Positions 1 through 8,093 of a stretch of 37,261 nt of DNA are shown here, one piece after another. The stretch is from Pleurocapsa sp. MO_226.B13. Lineage in GTDB: Bacteria > Cyanobacteriota > Cyanobacteriia > Cyanobacteriales > Xenococcaceae. The position numbers and the translations under genes are program-made. Position 1 is the stretch's first letter; every line of letters starts with the position of its first letter. Location of the stretch: the NCBI GenBank assembly GCA_030064795.1, contig JASJEI010000057.1, forward strand, positions 1 through 37,261, in the 5' to 3' direction. The notes under the pieces were generated by a model, which saw only the letters and a program-made list of their open reading frames with translations, made no database searches and was not told the origin of the DNA.

Positions 1-2
1 AG

Positions 3-86
3 TTAAACTACCAATTAGCCCTACAGAAAAAGCTTGATTTTATAGCTCGTCCTAAGCGCACCATCATTGCCGTAAAACGATCTTAG
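3..86 (+). CDS. C-terminal end of an unidentified protein (partial)
   Basis: An open frame enters from the left edge and ends at a TAG at 84-86. It gives 27 residues finishing in ARPKRTIIAVKRS. The basic, compact tail looks like a genuine protein end, and a 7-bp inverted repeat follows 12 bases after the stop. Too little is present to recognise the family. It could also be chance reading, since 27 open codons are not statistically strong. Confidence 0.4.
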   Translation, partial: LNYQLALQKKLDFIARPKRTIIAVKRS

Positions 87-98
87 TCAAATGATTAT

Positions 99-117
99 GT
101 TTGACGGGCGGTCAAAC
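99..117 (+). terminator. Small inverted repeat after the first stop codon
   Basis: GTTTGAC and GTCAAAC form a perfect 7-bp stem around a 5-base GGGCG loop just downstream of the stop at 84-86. No T-run follows, so it is at best a weak or Rho-assisted terminator or an mRNA 3'-end stabiliser. Confidence 0.3.
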
Positions 118-286
118 CAGATTGAGATAAATAATTTTCATACATAGCAATTTTCGATCGAGTTGCAAATTGCTGTTGTCGCCTTTAAGATTGAGAAGGA
201 AATTATTATAGATTTAATACTTAGTTGTCTTTAATAAGAGGTTAAGTAAAATTAGAGAAAGCCATTAATTTGAGAAAGAATCTGTG

Positions 287-955
287 ATGAGCAATATAAC
301 TAAAGCGGAAATGCGCAAAAGATTGGGTAACATTACTCAATTACAAGACATTTTGTTTGGAGAACAGGTAGAAGAATTCGATCGAAAATTAGCTGAATTC
401 GATCGCCGATTAATTGAATTAGACTCAAACCAAAAAAAATTACAATTAGTATTTGAAGAACGTTTAACGCAGTTAGAAAACAATTTATCGCATAAAATTA
501 ACGTATTTGCCAGTTCTTTGGATAAGAAAGTCAAATACCTCGACATTTCTAGTAAAAAAGAACAAAACAAGATTCAACAAGATCTCGATGCCATATCGCA
601 ATATAGTTACGAAAACGTCGATTTTCTTCAAAATAGCCTCAATACCCAGGCAAATAACTTAAAAACAGAAATTGCTCAATCCAAATCCTCATTAGATCGG
701 GATCTAAAGTTACTCAAGCAACAGGTGATGGAAAGGCTAGATGCTCACCTAACAGATTTATCCGCAGGAAAAGTTTCTCGTAGCGATTTGGCTGAAGTTT
801 TATTCCAGTTATGCCTTAGTTTAAGAGAACCAGAAGCTAGTCTGCAATTACCAGAAGCTACAGAGAAAGAAAATAGTGCTGGCTTGATGTTGAACGAAGA
901 AAAGCAAACTATCGATCCCACGATAGAAAATGGTAAGGCGGAAGTTGATAATTAA
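287..955 (+). CDS. Coiled-coil hypothetical protein
   Basis: A 222-residue protein. I chose the ATG at 287 rather than the in-frame GTG one codon earlier, because GAGAAAG at 272-278 is then placed as a ribosome binding site. Residues from about 25 to 150 are rich in E, K, Q, L and D with heptad-like spacing, including two close repeats of EFDRKLAEFDRRL type, so most of the chain should be a long coiled coil. There is no signal peptide or membrane segment. The C-terminal 50 residues are acidic and probably disordered. I do not recognise a named family. A cytoplasmic scaffold or structural role is a guess from the shape only. It is separated by about 100 bases from the next gene on the same strand. 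Confidence 0.8.
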   Translation: MSNITKAEMRKRLGNITQLQDILFGEQVEEFDRKLAEFDRRLIELDSNQKKLQLVFEERLTQLENNLSHKINVFASSLDKKVKYLDISSKKEQNKIQQDLDAISQYSYENVDFLQNSLNTQANNLKTEIAQSKSSLDRDLKLLKQQVMERLDAHLTDLSAGKVSRSDLAEVLFQLCLSLREPEASLQLPEATEKENSAGLMLNEEKQTIDPTIENGKAEVDN

Positions 956-1058
956 TCATTTCTAGCTTTTAGTAGCTAGGGCGATCGCTCAGTTATGTGC
1001 AATTTAAAAAAGCTTAATTATAATTGGATATGTAATTTATATTTTACTGTGGATTAAC

Positions 1059-1601
1059 TTGTTTAAAATTAGTAATTTTGTAGTGGGAATCTCAGTTTTG
1101 TCTATCGCCAAGTCGGCGACTGCTTCTAATTTATCACTAGAAACTAATCTTAAATTTGTTCCCAGCTGCGATCCAATATCCAGCCGTGTCTTTCCCCTAG
1201 TAAGTAACGTTCAGCAGCAAGAAGCCAGGAAAGATATCGATCGCATTAATCGCCCAGGTTTTTCGGTCAATCTTCCCCAAGCAAGCATTTGGTGGGCAGC
1301 CGCACAATTTGACCCCTTTGGTGGCAATCTAATTCAAGACTGGCTAACGCACCCAAACAAGCAGCAAGTAGACTTAACCGTGAATTGGCAATTGTGGAGT
1401 CTGCTGGATTATTTTGAGCGTTATCGATTTGTCCATCAGTTCGGAACAGTAATCAGAAACTATGGCTATAGCTTAAATATTTTCAATCAGAAAGAACAAT
1501 GTCTGGCAACCTACAAATATAACGCTGTTAGTAATCCACCAAAATGGGAACTTCACTTAGACAAGTTAGGAGAAGATAGCCTTCAGATAGAACCTCTCTA
1601 A
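1059..1601 (+). CDS. Hypothetical protein, probably exported
   Basis: A 180-residue frame starting with TTG at 1059; a GTG at 1083 is an alternative start. The N-terminus (MFKISNFVVGISVLSIAKSATAS) has a lysine, a hydrophobic stretch and small residues resembling a signal peptide with cleavage near ATAS-N. The rest has many aromatic residues (WWAAAQFDPFGG, VNWQLWSLLDYFERYRFVHQFG) and two cysteines in the mature part (Cys-37 and one near residue 148), which could form a disulfide outside the cytoplasm. It resembles conserved cyanobacterial hypotheticals, but I cannot assign a function. The start codon is uncertain because no clear ribosome binding site is visible. Confidence 0.65.
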   Translation: MFKISNFVVGISVLSIAKSATASNLSLETNLKFVPSCDPISSRVFPLVSNVQQQEARKDIDRINRPGFSVNLPQASIWWAAAQFDPFGGNLIQDWLTHPNKQQVDLTVNWQLWSLLDYFERYRFVHQFGTVIRNYGYSLNIFNQKEQCLATYKYNAVSNPPKWELHLDKLGEDSLQIEPL

Positions 1602-2070
1602 GAGCATATTTATAAAGTGAACCTTAAGAACATGCAAAGTAGGGAATTAGGGCGGTAGGGAGGTAGGGAAGTGTTATACCAATTTGATAAATGTTTACTA
1701 CAAATAAATTTAAATTGTAGGTAGTAGGTAGGGTGGGCATTGCCCACCTTACTCAATCAAACATCAAATAATTTTGTCTGACCTTCAAGACGTTTTTTAA
1801 CCCTAAAGGGTTGACTACAAACCTTATTATTTTGTTAACTAGGGTGGGCGACGCGTCCTAAAGGATACCGCTCCGCATAAAGCTAGTACGAAGAGTGCAA
1901 ATTTCCGAAGCTAGCTAAGATTGAAAGATCTTCAGTTATTTTTGCCCACCTTTCGTTCATCTGTTGCATTCTTTCTTCCAATCGGTATTATTCCCCAAGT
2001 CCCCAAGTCTCCCAGATCGCCTTCAGTTTAATTTTTTGTTTATAAATAGCCTCTAAAGGCTTGAATTAAA
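1602..2070. repeat. Intergenic region with dispersed short repeats
   Basis: This gap of about 470 bases lies between convergent genes and has no credible frame. It holds G-rich runs built on GTAGGGA (about 1640-1670). A near-perfect palindrome, GGTGGGCA/TGCCCACC, lies at 1732-1748. A second GGTGGGC...GCCCACC pair is split by about 95 bases (about 1844-1951), and the inserted piece carries the TCCTAAAGGA palindrome. A CCCCAAGT-type direct repeat sits near 1994-2012. These resemble the dispersed repeats and short tandem heptamers known from filamentous and colonial cyanobacteria. The palindrome at 1732-1748 could also terminate transcription from either side. Confidence 0.6.
2047..2062 (-). terminator. 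Weak hairpin after kdsC
   Basis: AGCCT and AGGCT form a 5-bp stem with a 4-base loop immediately downstream of the kdsC stop on the minus strand, followed by an AT-rich stretch. Short stem and imperfect T tail, so only a candidate terminator for the long minus-strand cluster. Confidence 0.3.
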
Positions 2071-2568
2071 CTAATTTTGAGCCACTTTACTCAGAGAATT
2101 TAGCAAAAGATTGCATACTTCCCGCACTGCGCCTTGTCCTCCTGGTAATTTAGTTACATAGATCGCTTTAGCTTTATTTTCTGGGATGGCATCGGCAACG
2201 GTTAAGGGAAAACCAACAGCATTGAGGATCGGCAAATCATTAAGATCGTCTCCCATATAAGCTACCCGATCCAAAGATAAATCAAGCTTTTGACATAGAT
2301 CTTGGAGAACGGTTAATTTATCTTCTACACCAATAAAACAATTAACAATTCCTAACTTTTGGGCGCGATGATTAGTTGCAGCAGAGTCATTGGCACTAAT
2401 AATTGCTACCTCTATTCCCGACTGCATTAAAAGTTTAATACCTTTACCATCTTTAACATTAAATTTTTTGCAGACTTCTCCCTTTTCTGTGTAATAGAGT
2501 CCACCATCAGTCAAAATTCCATCTACATCTAAAGCCAAAAGTTTTACTCGCGCAAAGTTATGGATCAT
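2071..2568 (-). CDS. kdsC: 3-deoxy-D-manno-octulosonate 8-phosphate phosphatase (KdsC)
   Basis: Removes phosphate from Kdo-8-phosphate to give free Kdo, the third step of CMP-Kdo synthesis, in the cytoplasm. The 165-residue length fits the cap-less HAD phosphatases of the KdsC family. The HAD signature DVDGILTDG carries the nucleophile Asp14 and the acid/base Asp16. Motif II is the serine in IISANDS, and YMGDDLNDLPIL supplies the metal-binding acidic pair. The family's KDGKG segment follows the nucleophile by about 25 residues. It is the last gene of the minus-strand cluster, 47 bases after the WcbI/TPR gene. The paired kdsA, kdsB and kdsD in the same cluster strengthen the call. YrbI-type phosphatases acting on other 8- or 9-carbon sugar phosphates are the only realistic alternative. 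Confidence 0.93.
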   Translation of the reverse strand: MIHNFARVKLLALDVDGILTDGGLYYTEKGEVCKKFNVKDGKGIKLLMQSGIEVAIISANDSAATNHRAQKLGIVNCFIGVEDKLTVLQDLCQKLDLSLDRVAYMGDDLNDLPILNAVGFPLTVADAIPENKAKAIYVTKLPGGQGAVREVCNLLLNSLSKVAQN

Positions 2569-2615
2569 CGATTGTTTTCTCTCGTATATTTTTGTATTTT
2601 CAGGCTAATAAAGAT

Positions 2616-4253
2616 TCAAGTTAATTTTATTTTTTTGTTTCTTGCTTTGAGAATTGTGCTTAACTTTAGAAATATCTTTTCAATTTGTTGTGGGTTTAAC
2701 TTTATTGCTTTTTGATAAGTTAGCAAGGCATCATCAATATTACCTTTTTGTAGTTGAATATCTCCTAAGTTACGATAATAGTTAGGATCTTGGTGAGATA
2801 ACTCGATCGCTTGTTGACAGATACTAATTGCCTCATCTAGTTTATTTTGTTTTGCTAAGACAATACTAAGATTGCTATAAAAATAGGAAGTATTAGGAGA
2901 AAAGCTAATCGCTTTTTGGTAATTAAACACAGCTAGATCCAAAAAATTCTTTTTCTTGAATACATCTCCCAAACAACGATAGTTAAAAGCATTGCTAGGA
3001 TCTAGATCTATAGCTTTTTGATAAATATTTTCGGCTCTATCTAATTTATTTTGCTTCAGCAACGTATCACCAAGAAAACGATGAATTTTAGCAGATACAG
3101 GATTTGTTAATAAAGCCTTTTCATATACTAATATTGCTTCAGCAAGTTTATCTTTTTTAAGTAAAACCTTACCAAGAGATTGATAAAAGTCTTCCCAAGT
3201 AGGACTTAACTCGATACATTTTCTATAAGCTAATTCTGCATCATCGAGTTTATTTTGTTTAAGATATATATCTCCTAGATTACCATAATATGTTGCATTA
3301 TTAGGTTTGATTTGAATTGCTTTTTTCAGCTTATCTATCGCTTGTTGCAGTTTATTTTGCTTGGTAAGAGTTATGCTTTCAAAAAAAAATTTTTTAGCGT
3401 TTTTTGGTGGTGGAATGTAAAGCTCAATATACTCAGAGATATATCTGCTAAACGTCATTTCATTAGTAGAAAAACTACTGTGTCGGTAAACACTACTATA
3501 ATCGACAAAGTTTAAATTTAAATGCTTAATGACGCTGGGGTAAATTGGTATTTGAAAGCTATCTAGTACTCCCCTAGTAGGATTATTAATAAATAGATTG
3601 TCAGTCAATCTCGGTAAATCAAGTAACTTTAATATTTGATTAACTACATAAATACCAAAAATATCAGTGGGATGATTTTGAGTATGAAACAAATAGTAAT
3701 TTTGATAGTTTTCTTTGATAAAGCTACTAACTTTAATGCTTAGTTGAGATTCTCTTCGAGCTAACTCTTGTAGAGTGCCATCGAGATTATTTAATAAAAA
3801 CTCCTGACTATAGAAGTTGGGATCGCTCAATATTTCAGTGATTTGAGCTACACTTTTTCCTTTTGCCAATAGAGCAATAATATTTGTATCCCCTGGAGGA
3901 ATTATGCCATAGGGATAATTGGGTTTAATTATTTGATTGGCTGGGTTCTTGCAATACTGAGGAAAATAACCTTTGAAATAAAGAGAGGGAAAAGATATCT
4001 TTTGACAATCTGGAGACAGTTTGCTTAATATAGACTGAGAACTACGATCGCCATGAATGTCTTTGACTGGTTGATAAATAAATAAATCGGCTTGTTTGAG
4101 TAATTCTTCAGGAATTGTTGATTTTTGTTCTATTAAACGATGCACTGGAAACCTATGAATCAAATACTCTCGATTAAAATGAGAGGATCTATTTAAATAC
4201 TCAGCAATGAGCTTATTTTGACAGTTGGCGTAAATTATGCAAACTTTTTTCAT
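2616..4253 (-). CDS. WcbI-like domain fused to TPR repeats, polysaccharide biosynthesis
   Basis: A 545-residue, two-part protein. Residues 1 to about 285 start with KKVCIIYANCQNKLIAEYL, typical of the WcbI-type domain found in capsule biosynthesis clusters such as that of Burkholderia, where an acyl or acetyltransferase-like role has been proposed; the catalytic activity here is not shown by the sequence. Residues from about 285 to 535 form seven tetratricopeptide repeats, recognisable by the repeated LKQNKLDDAELAYRKCIEL pattern, for protein-protein contacts. There is no signal peptide. It lies between kdsC and kdsA in a same-strand cluster, so it probably modifies or organises assembly of the Kdo-containing glycan. 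Confidence 0.7.
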   Translation of the reverse strand: MKKVCIIYANCQNKLIAEYLNRSSHFNREYLIHRFPVHRLIEQKSTIPEELLKQADLFIYQPVKDIHGDRSSQSILSKLSPDCQKISFPSLYFKGYFPQYCKNPANQIIKPNYPYGIIPPGDTNIIALLAKGKSVAQITEILSDPNFYSQEFLLNNLDGTLQELARRESQLSIKVSSFIKENYQNYYLFHTQNHPTDIFGIYVVNQILKLLDLPRLTDNLFINNPTRGVLDSFQIPIYPSVIKHLNLNFVDYSSVYRHSSFSTNEMTFSRYISEYIELYIPPPKNAKKFFFESITLTKQNKLQQAIDKLKKAIQIKPNNATYYGNLGDIYLKQNKLDDAELAYRKCIELSPTWEDFYQSLGKVLLKKDKLAEAILVYEKALLTNPVSAKIHRFLGDTLLKQNKLDRAENIYQKAIDLDPSNAFNYRCLGDVFKKKNFLDLAVFNYQKAISFSPNTSYFYSNLSIVLAKQNKLDEAISICQQAIELSHQDPNYYRNLGDIQLQKGNIDDALLTYQKAIKLNPQQIEKIFLKLSTILKARNKKIKLT

Positions 4254-4397
4254 AGAACTTTAATTCAGCAAGAGAATCTATTTAAAAAAAACCAATTTGT
4301 CTGATGATTTTTTTGAATTAGCATCGAATACTAAACTGCAAAGAATTTGCTTGACGAGATAGTATTTCAGGAGCTAATTCTCATCAAGCATTCCATA

Positions 4398-5237
4398 CTA
4401 TACAGGCATCAAAGCTTTTGCTTCTATACTATTACGCACGCTGATAATTTCTCGTAAAACAGTTTCCAAATTAGCTAAAGGAATCATATTGGGGCCATCA
4501 CTTAGGGCGTTATCGGGGTCTTCATGAATTTCCATAAACAAAGCATCTATGCCAATAGCAGCAGCAGCGCGAGCTAAACAGGGTACAAACTCTCGCTGTC
4601 CACCTGATTGAGTCCCCTGTCCTCCAGGCATCTGAACGCTGTGGGTGGCATCAAAGACCACGGGATAGCCTAAAGCACGCATTTGGGGTAGAGAACGAAA
4701 ATCGACGACTAGGGTATTGTAGCCAAAACTAGTTCCGCGCTCGGTTAACATAATGCGGTTGTGTCCGCTAGCTTCCAATTTAGCTACTACGTTTTTCATA
4801 TCCCAAGGAGCAAGAAACTGTCCTTTTTTGACATTGACAGTTTTTCCCGTGGCTGCTGCTGCTAAGAGAAGATCGGTTTGCCGACACAAAAAAGCGGGAA
4901 TTTGCAGGATATCTACTACCTCAGCTGCGATCGCAGCTTGGGCGGGAAGATGGATATCGGTTAAGACGGGTACGCCTACTTCTTCTTTAACCCGTTGCAA
5001 AATTGCCAGTCCTCTGTCTATGGGTTGTCCGCGAAAAGAATTAATTGAGGTGCGGTTGGCTTTGTCAAAGGAAGACTTAAAAATAAAGGGAACGTTGAGG
5101 CGATCGCATACTTTACGAATTTCAACCGCCATTTTGAGGGTAAAACTTTCGGACTCGATGACGCAAGGGCCGCCAATTAAAGCTAGAGGTTGTCCTTCGC
5201 CGATACGGATATCTTGATTGATTTGAGCTAGTTGCAT
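4398..5237 (-). CDS. kdsA: 3-deoxy-8-phosphooctulonate synthase (KdsA)
   Basis: Condenses phosphoenolpyruvate with arabinose-5-phosphate to Kdo-8-phosphate. The 279-residue chain is full length and carries the family blocks [58 protein letters not shown] and [13 protein letters not shown]. The residue after GGP is cysteine (Cys25), which together with the His of DATHS, the Glu of FMEIHEDP and the Asp of ALSDGPN matches the metal-dependent class, as in Aquifex, rather than the metal-free E. coli class that has Asn there. The start is an ATG. A GTTAGTG heptamer lies just upstream (5245-5251) and recurs in three perfect copies in front of kdsD. Neighbours are the WcbI/TPR gene downstream and a sulfotransferase-like gene 23 bases upstream. 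Confidence 0.96.
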   Translation of the reverse strand: MQLAQINQDIRIGEGQPLALIGGPCVIESESFTLKMAVEIRKVCDRLNVPFIFKSSFDKANRTSINSFRGQPIDRGLAILQRVKEEVGVPVLTDIHLPAQAAIAAEVVDILQIPAFLCRQTDLLLAAAATGKTVNVKKGQFLAPWDMKNVVAKLEASGHNRIMLTERGTSFGYNTLVVDFRSLPQMRALGYPVVFDATHSVQMPGGQGTQSGGQREFVPCLARAAAAIGIDALFMEIHEDPDNALSDGPNMIPLANLETVLREIISVRNSIEAKALMPV

Positions 5238-5260
5238 GGTTTTGGTTAGTGGTTAATTAT

Positions 5261-6190
5261 TTATTTAGTTGCTAATAGCTGAGAGCCGAAAACAGTCGGC
5301 TGAGAAGTTGAAGAAACTAAGTCGGTAGTTTCATAATAGTTTGCAGGTAAATAGGAGATGTAATTGGAAAATAGTTTTTGATTGCTAGTGTAGTATTTTT
5401 GCAAGACTTGATTTCTATCTGGCTTGGAAAGTAAAGCACTTTGGGAAGAAGTTTTGACCTCGTATTTTTTAATAATCGAGATAATTTGCTGTCTGTGGTT
5501 TTTCGGCAGATCTTGAAGCTCGCGGTCGAGATAATCGATCGTTTCCATAATTAATGCGGATGCTCCCTGATTATTTGGTGGGGGAATTTCAATTTTCTCT
5601 GCTTCAAGTACCAAGATAGACCGAAAAAAGGTTGATAAAAATTCATACTGCGATTTTTTTAATAGTTCGTAAGGAGTAACAAGACAATTCTTTTTGCCGA
5701 TATAGCTAGCTACCGCATTAATCACATCAAACCAAGAAACATTAATATCTTGAACTCTATCCCAAAAGTATTCAAAAGAATATTGTGCGCCGTGAGTTTT
5801 ACGGAATTTATAGCAAGATTCGAGATAAGTATCTTGTCTGCGAACGCACAAGAGGAATTTGGTTGTATATTGCTGATTAACTCTAGCAACCAAATTAGAA
5901 AATTTGAGAATGGAATTAGTATTAAAAAAATTGCGCTCGCTAGCCGTAAAGATTCCTGGCATTAAACCGATGATATTGGCATCTTCAGAAATAATAATCT
6001 GTTGATAGTTATTTTGATAATCTTGTTCTGCTAACTTGATAATATCTTCGGCGGTTACTTCGCGATCGCGAAACTTATCAAGATGAATGGCAATTTGCTG
6101 TGATTCAAATAGGGCTTGATTTTTGCGAAGAAACATTTTCATAAAACTAGAAGCTGTTTTATGTCCGCCACAATGTAAGTAAATAGTCAT
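5261..6190 (-). CDS. Sulfotransferase-like P-loop protein
   Basis: A 309-residue protein. The N-terminus IYLHCGGHKTASSFMKMFL resembles the 5'-phosphosulfate-binding loop of PAPS-dependent sulfotransferases (GxxKTxTT type), here GGHKTASS. KFLLCVRRQDTYLESCYK, near residue 115-130, resembles the 3'-phosphate-binding segment (RxxxxYxSxY). No signal peptide is present, so it should act in the cytoplasm or at the inner membrane face, transferring sulfate from PAPS to a sugar. It ends 23 bases before kdsA. The last 25 residues are low in conservation-like features. The fold assignment is fairly good; the acceptor is unknown, and other P-loop carbohydrate-modifying proteins remain possible. Confidence 0.6.
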   Translation of the reverse strand: MTIYLHCGGHKTASSFMKMFLRKNQALFESQQIAIHLDKFRDREVTAEDIIKLAEQDYQNNYQQIIISEDANIIGLMPGIFTASERNFFNTNSILKFSNLVARVNQQYTTKFLLCVRRQDTYLESCYKFRKTHGAQYSFEYFWDRVQDINVSWFDVINAVASYIGKKNCLVTPYELLKKSQYEFLSTFFRSILVLEAEKIEIPPPNNQGASALIMETIDYLDRELQDLPKNHRQQIISIIKKYEVKTSSQSALLSKPDRNQVLQKYYTSNQKLFSNYISYLPANYYETTDLVSSTSQPTVFGSQLLATK

Positions 6191-6269
6191 TTTAGAATTT
6201 GGGGTACAGGAAAATGTGGGTATGGGTAAGCGATTGTTTGCTTTACGGGATTTATCAATCAGCTTTCTC

Positions 6270-6372
6270 GCTTACCTCGGCTACTTTCGCAGCTTGTTCG
6301 GGAAGATGTATATCTCTTGATACTGGTGTCTCTATTTCTTCTTGGACTCGCTGCACAATTACTAGTTTCCTT
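6270..6372 (-). pseudogene. Decayed internal fragment of a second kdsA
   Basis: Bases about 6273-6366 align without gaps to 4917-5010 inside kdsA, with roughly 73% identity by eye over 90 bases. Read on the minus strand it gives VQRVQEEIETPVSRDIHLPEQ and then AAKVAEV, against [20 protein letters not shown] and AAIAAEV in KdsA. The frame is open for about 33 codons, then ends. Nothing of the rest of kdsA is visible on either side. The divergence shows it is old, or came from a different kdsA lineage. It sits in the 283-base gap between the two sulfotransferase-like genes. Confidence 0.8.
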
Positions 6373-6473
6373 TTTTAGTAGTAACTAAAAAAGGCATAAT
6401 ATTTTTGCATTTGAATTTATTACTATTACTGACTATCAGAACAGTAATAAATATCCAAAACTAAGAGCAAAAA

Positions 6474-7271
6474 TTATAAAAAACATTCAAATTCTGTGTT
6501 TCTCAAACTCTCTTTTATTTCCTCAAAATTTTCTATGACATTAGAGAGCAAAGATGTTTGCTTAACGTATACGGGTTTTAAATTAAATTTACTACTATCT
6601 ACTTGAAGAAAATCAGATAAAGTTTCGACAGTATCCTTGGAAAATTCTTGAGCATCATTAAATAAATCTTCGTAATAAATAGTTAGTGTATTCTGATAAC
6701 TCTTGAAAAACGAAGAGATACGATTCATCTCATTTTTCCGATTTTTTATCTGATTTAAAATTTTATCGGGATCTAGCCTGATCTTGGTTCTTTGGATACG
6801 ATTGATATTTTCTTTTTTAGCGTGCCATATATTATGATTTGATGCTAGTAGCTGGGAAACAAACACTTTAAGTATGTTTCTTCTGATCAAATGAATGACA
6901 GGATAATTGTTTTTCTTAATAAACTTAAAAATTTGAGGCTGATTATTAATTAAGTGCCAATAATCATTCAAATGATGCAATTGGTTATATTTAATGTCCA
7001 GTACAAAAATATCTTTGTTGTATTTCATTCCTATGGAAGAAAGAAAGTCTTCAAAAGAATCTTGTCGGCAATCGGGATAAATATATTTAAGATTTTGTGA
7101 ATCTTTTTCAATTTGACGTTTCAAAAAATGAAAATAACCATTTTCTGAAGATGCATTTTCATGAAAAATTTCACTACAATATGCAATTGAGGGATGAGAG
7201 GCAAGCATATGACCAAATACTCTAGTGCCAGAGCGTTGTTTAGCTATCATAAAACAAGGATTTTTTTTCAT
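6474..7271 (-). CDS. Sulfotransferase family protein (Stf0-like)
   Basis: A 265-residue protein. The N-terminus CFMIAKQRSGTRVFGHMLAS followed by HPSIAYCSEIFHE matches the start of bacterial Stf0-like and related sulfotransferases: a strand, a QRSGT phosphosulfate loop, then an acidic active-site helix. YPVIHLIRRNILKVFVSQLL fits the 3'-phosphate-binding region. LTIYYEDLFND near residue 205-215 is the usual YEDL element. It would move sulfate from PAPS to a carbohydrate or lipid headgroup. Base composition is more AT-rich than the kds genes around it, which may mean separate acquisition. It follows kdsB by 87 bases on the same strand. The sequence differs from the other sulfotransferase-like protein, so the two are not recent duplicates. 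Confidence 0.75.
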   Translation of the reverse strand: MKKNPCFMIAKQRSGTRVFGHMLASHPSIAYCSEIFHENASSENGYFHFLKRQIEKDSQNLKYIYPDCRQDSFEDFLSSIGMKYNKDIFVLDIKYNQLHHLNDYWHLINNQPQIFKFIKKNNYPVIHLIRRNILKVFVSQLLASNHNIWHAKKENINRIQRTKIRLDPDKILNQIKNRKNEMNRISSFFKSYQNTLTIYYEDLFNDAQEFSKDTVETLSDFLQVDSSKFNLKPVYVKQTSLLSNVIENFEEIKESLRNTEFECFL

Positions 7272-7358
7272 TTTTTTGGGAGTTTGAGTGAAAATGAAAG
7301 AACAATATTTAAGATAAAAGGTAAGGGAAAAATACAGACAACAATTTGCTGGCTTTTG

Positions 7359-8093
7359 TTAGGACACAGATTCTAAAACTAGGTTTTGCGCCTTGAGCAG
7401 ATCTTCGGGAGTGTTGACTTCGACTACGGCTTTAGCTGTCTGACAGACGCGGATGGTATAGCCGTGTTCTAAGACGCGCAGTTGTTCTAAGCCTTCACAC
7501 TGTTCGACAGGAGTTGAGGGGAGTTGAGTGTAGGTTTCTAGGAAGTCTTGACGGAAGGCGTATAAGCCTAAGTGATGAAATACGGGGACTTGTATGGGGT
7601 TGCGGTAATAGGGAATAGGCGATCGCGAAAAATATAAAGCCTGTTGTTTTTGTCCGCACAGTACCTTGACTACATTCGGATCTTTATAGCCTGTTTCTGG
7701 ATCTAGAGGACAAGCTAGGGTAGTCATTTCTGGCGACTCTCCCTCTAGATAGGGCGTAACCAATTCACTTAGCATCTGAGAGGTGACAAAGGGCTGATCG
7801 CCTTGAACGTTGACTACTACCGAATATTCTGGGTAGCGGGTTGCTACTTCGGCTACGCGGTCTGTTCCTGTAGTATGATTGCAACTGGTTAGTTCTACTT
7901 CGGCACCAAAATCACGGGCGCGATCGGCGACTAGCTGACTATCGGTAGCGACAACGACTTTAGTAAATACACCAGACTGGATGGCTGCTTCGTATACCCA
8001 TTGCACCATCGGTTTATTGCCAATTAGTGCTAAGACTTTGCCAGCCAATCTTTGAGAATTATATCGTGCGGGAATTACAGCCAAAATTTTCAT
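7359..8093 (-). CDS. kdsB: 3-deoxy-manno-octulosonate cytidylyltransferase (KdsB)
   Basis: Activates Kdo with CTP to CMP-Kdo, the sugar donor. The 244-residue length is standard. The nucleotide-binding start VIPARYNSQRLAGKVLALIG, the TSCNHTTGTDRVAEV segment and the metal-binding NVQGDQP are all present. So are the SPIPYYR and HHLGLYAFR blocks and the final VEVNTPEDL segment. Its ATG overlaps the TGA of kdsD (ATGA), which indicates translational coupling and one transcript. Confidence is very high; related CMP-sugar synthetases lack this set of motifs. Confidence 0.97.
   Translation of the reverse strand: MKILAVIPARYNSQRLAGKVLALIGNKPMVQWVYEAAIQSGVFTKVVVATDSQLVADRARDFGAEVELTSCNHTTGTDRVAEVATRYPEYSVVVNVQGDQPFVTSQMLSELVTPYLEGESPEMTTLACPLDPETGYKDPNVVKVLCGQKQQALYFSRSPIPYYRNPIQVPVFHHLGLYAFRQDFLETYTQLPSTPVEQCEGLEQLRVLEHGYTIRVCQTAKAVVEVNTPEDLLKAQNLVLESVS

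Noticed and set aside
4753..5217. 154-codon plus-strand frame
   Set aside because: It is antisense to kdsA, whose motifs are complete; its sequence is a mirror of the coding strand.
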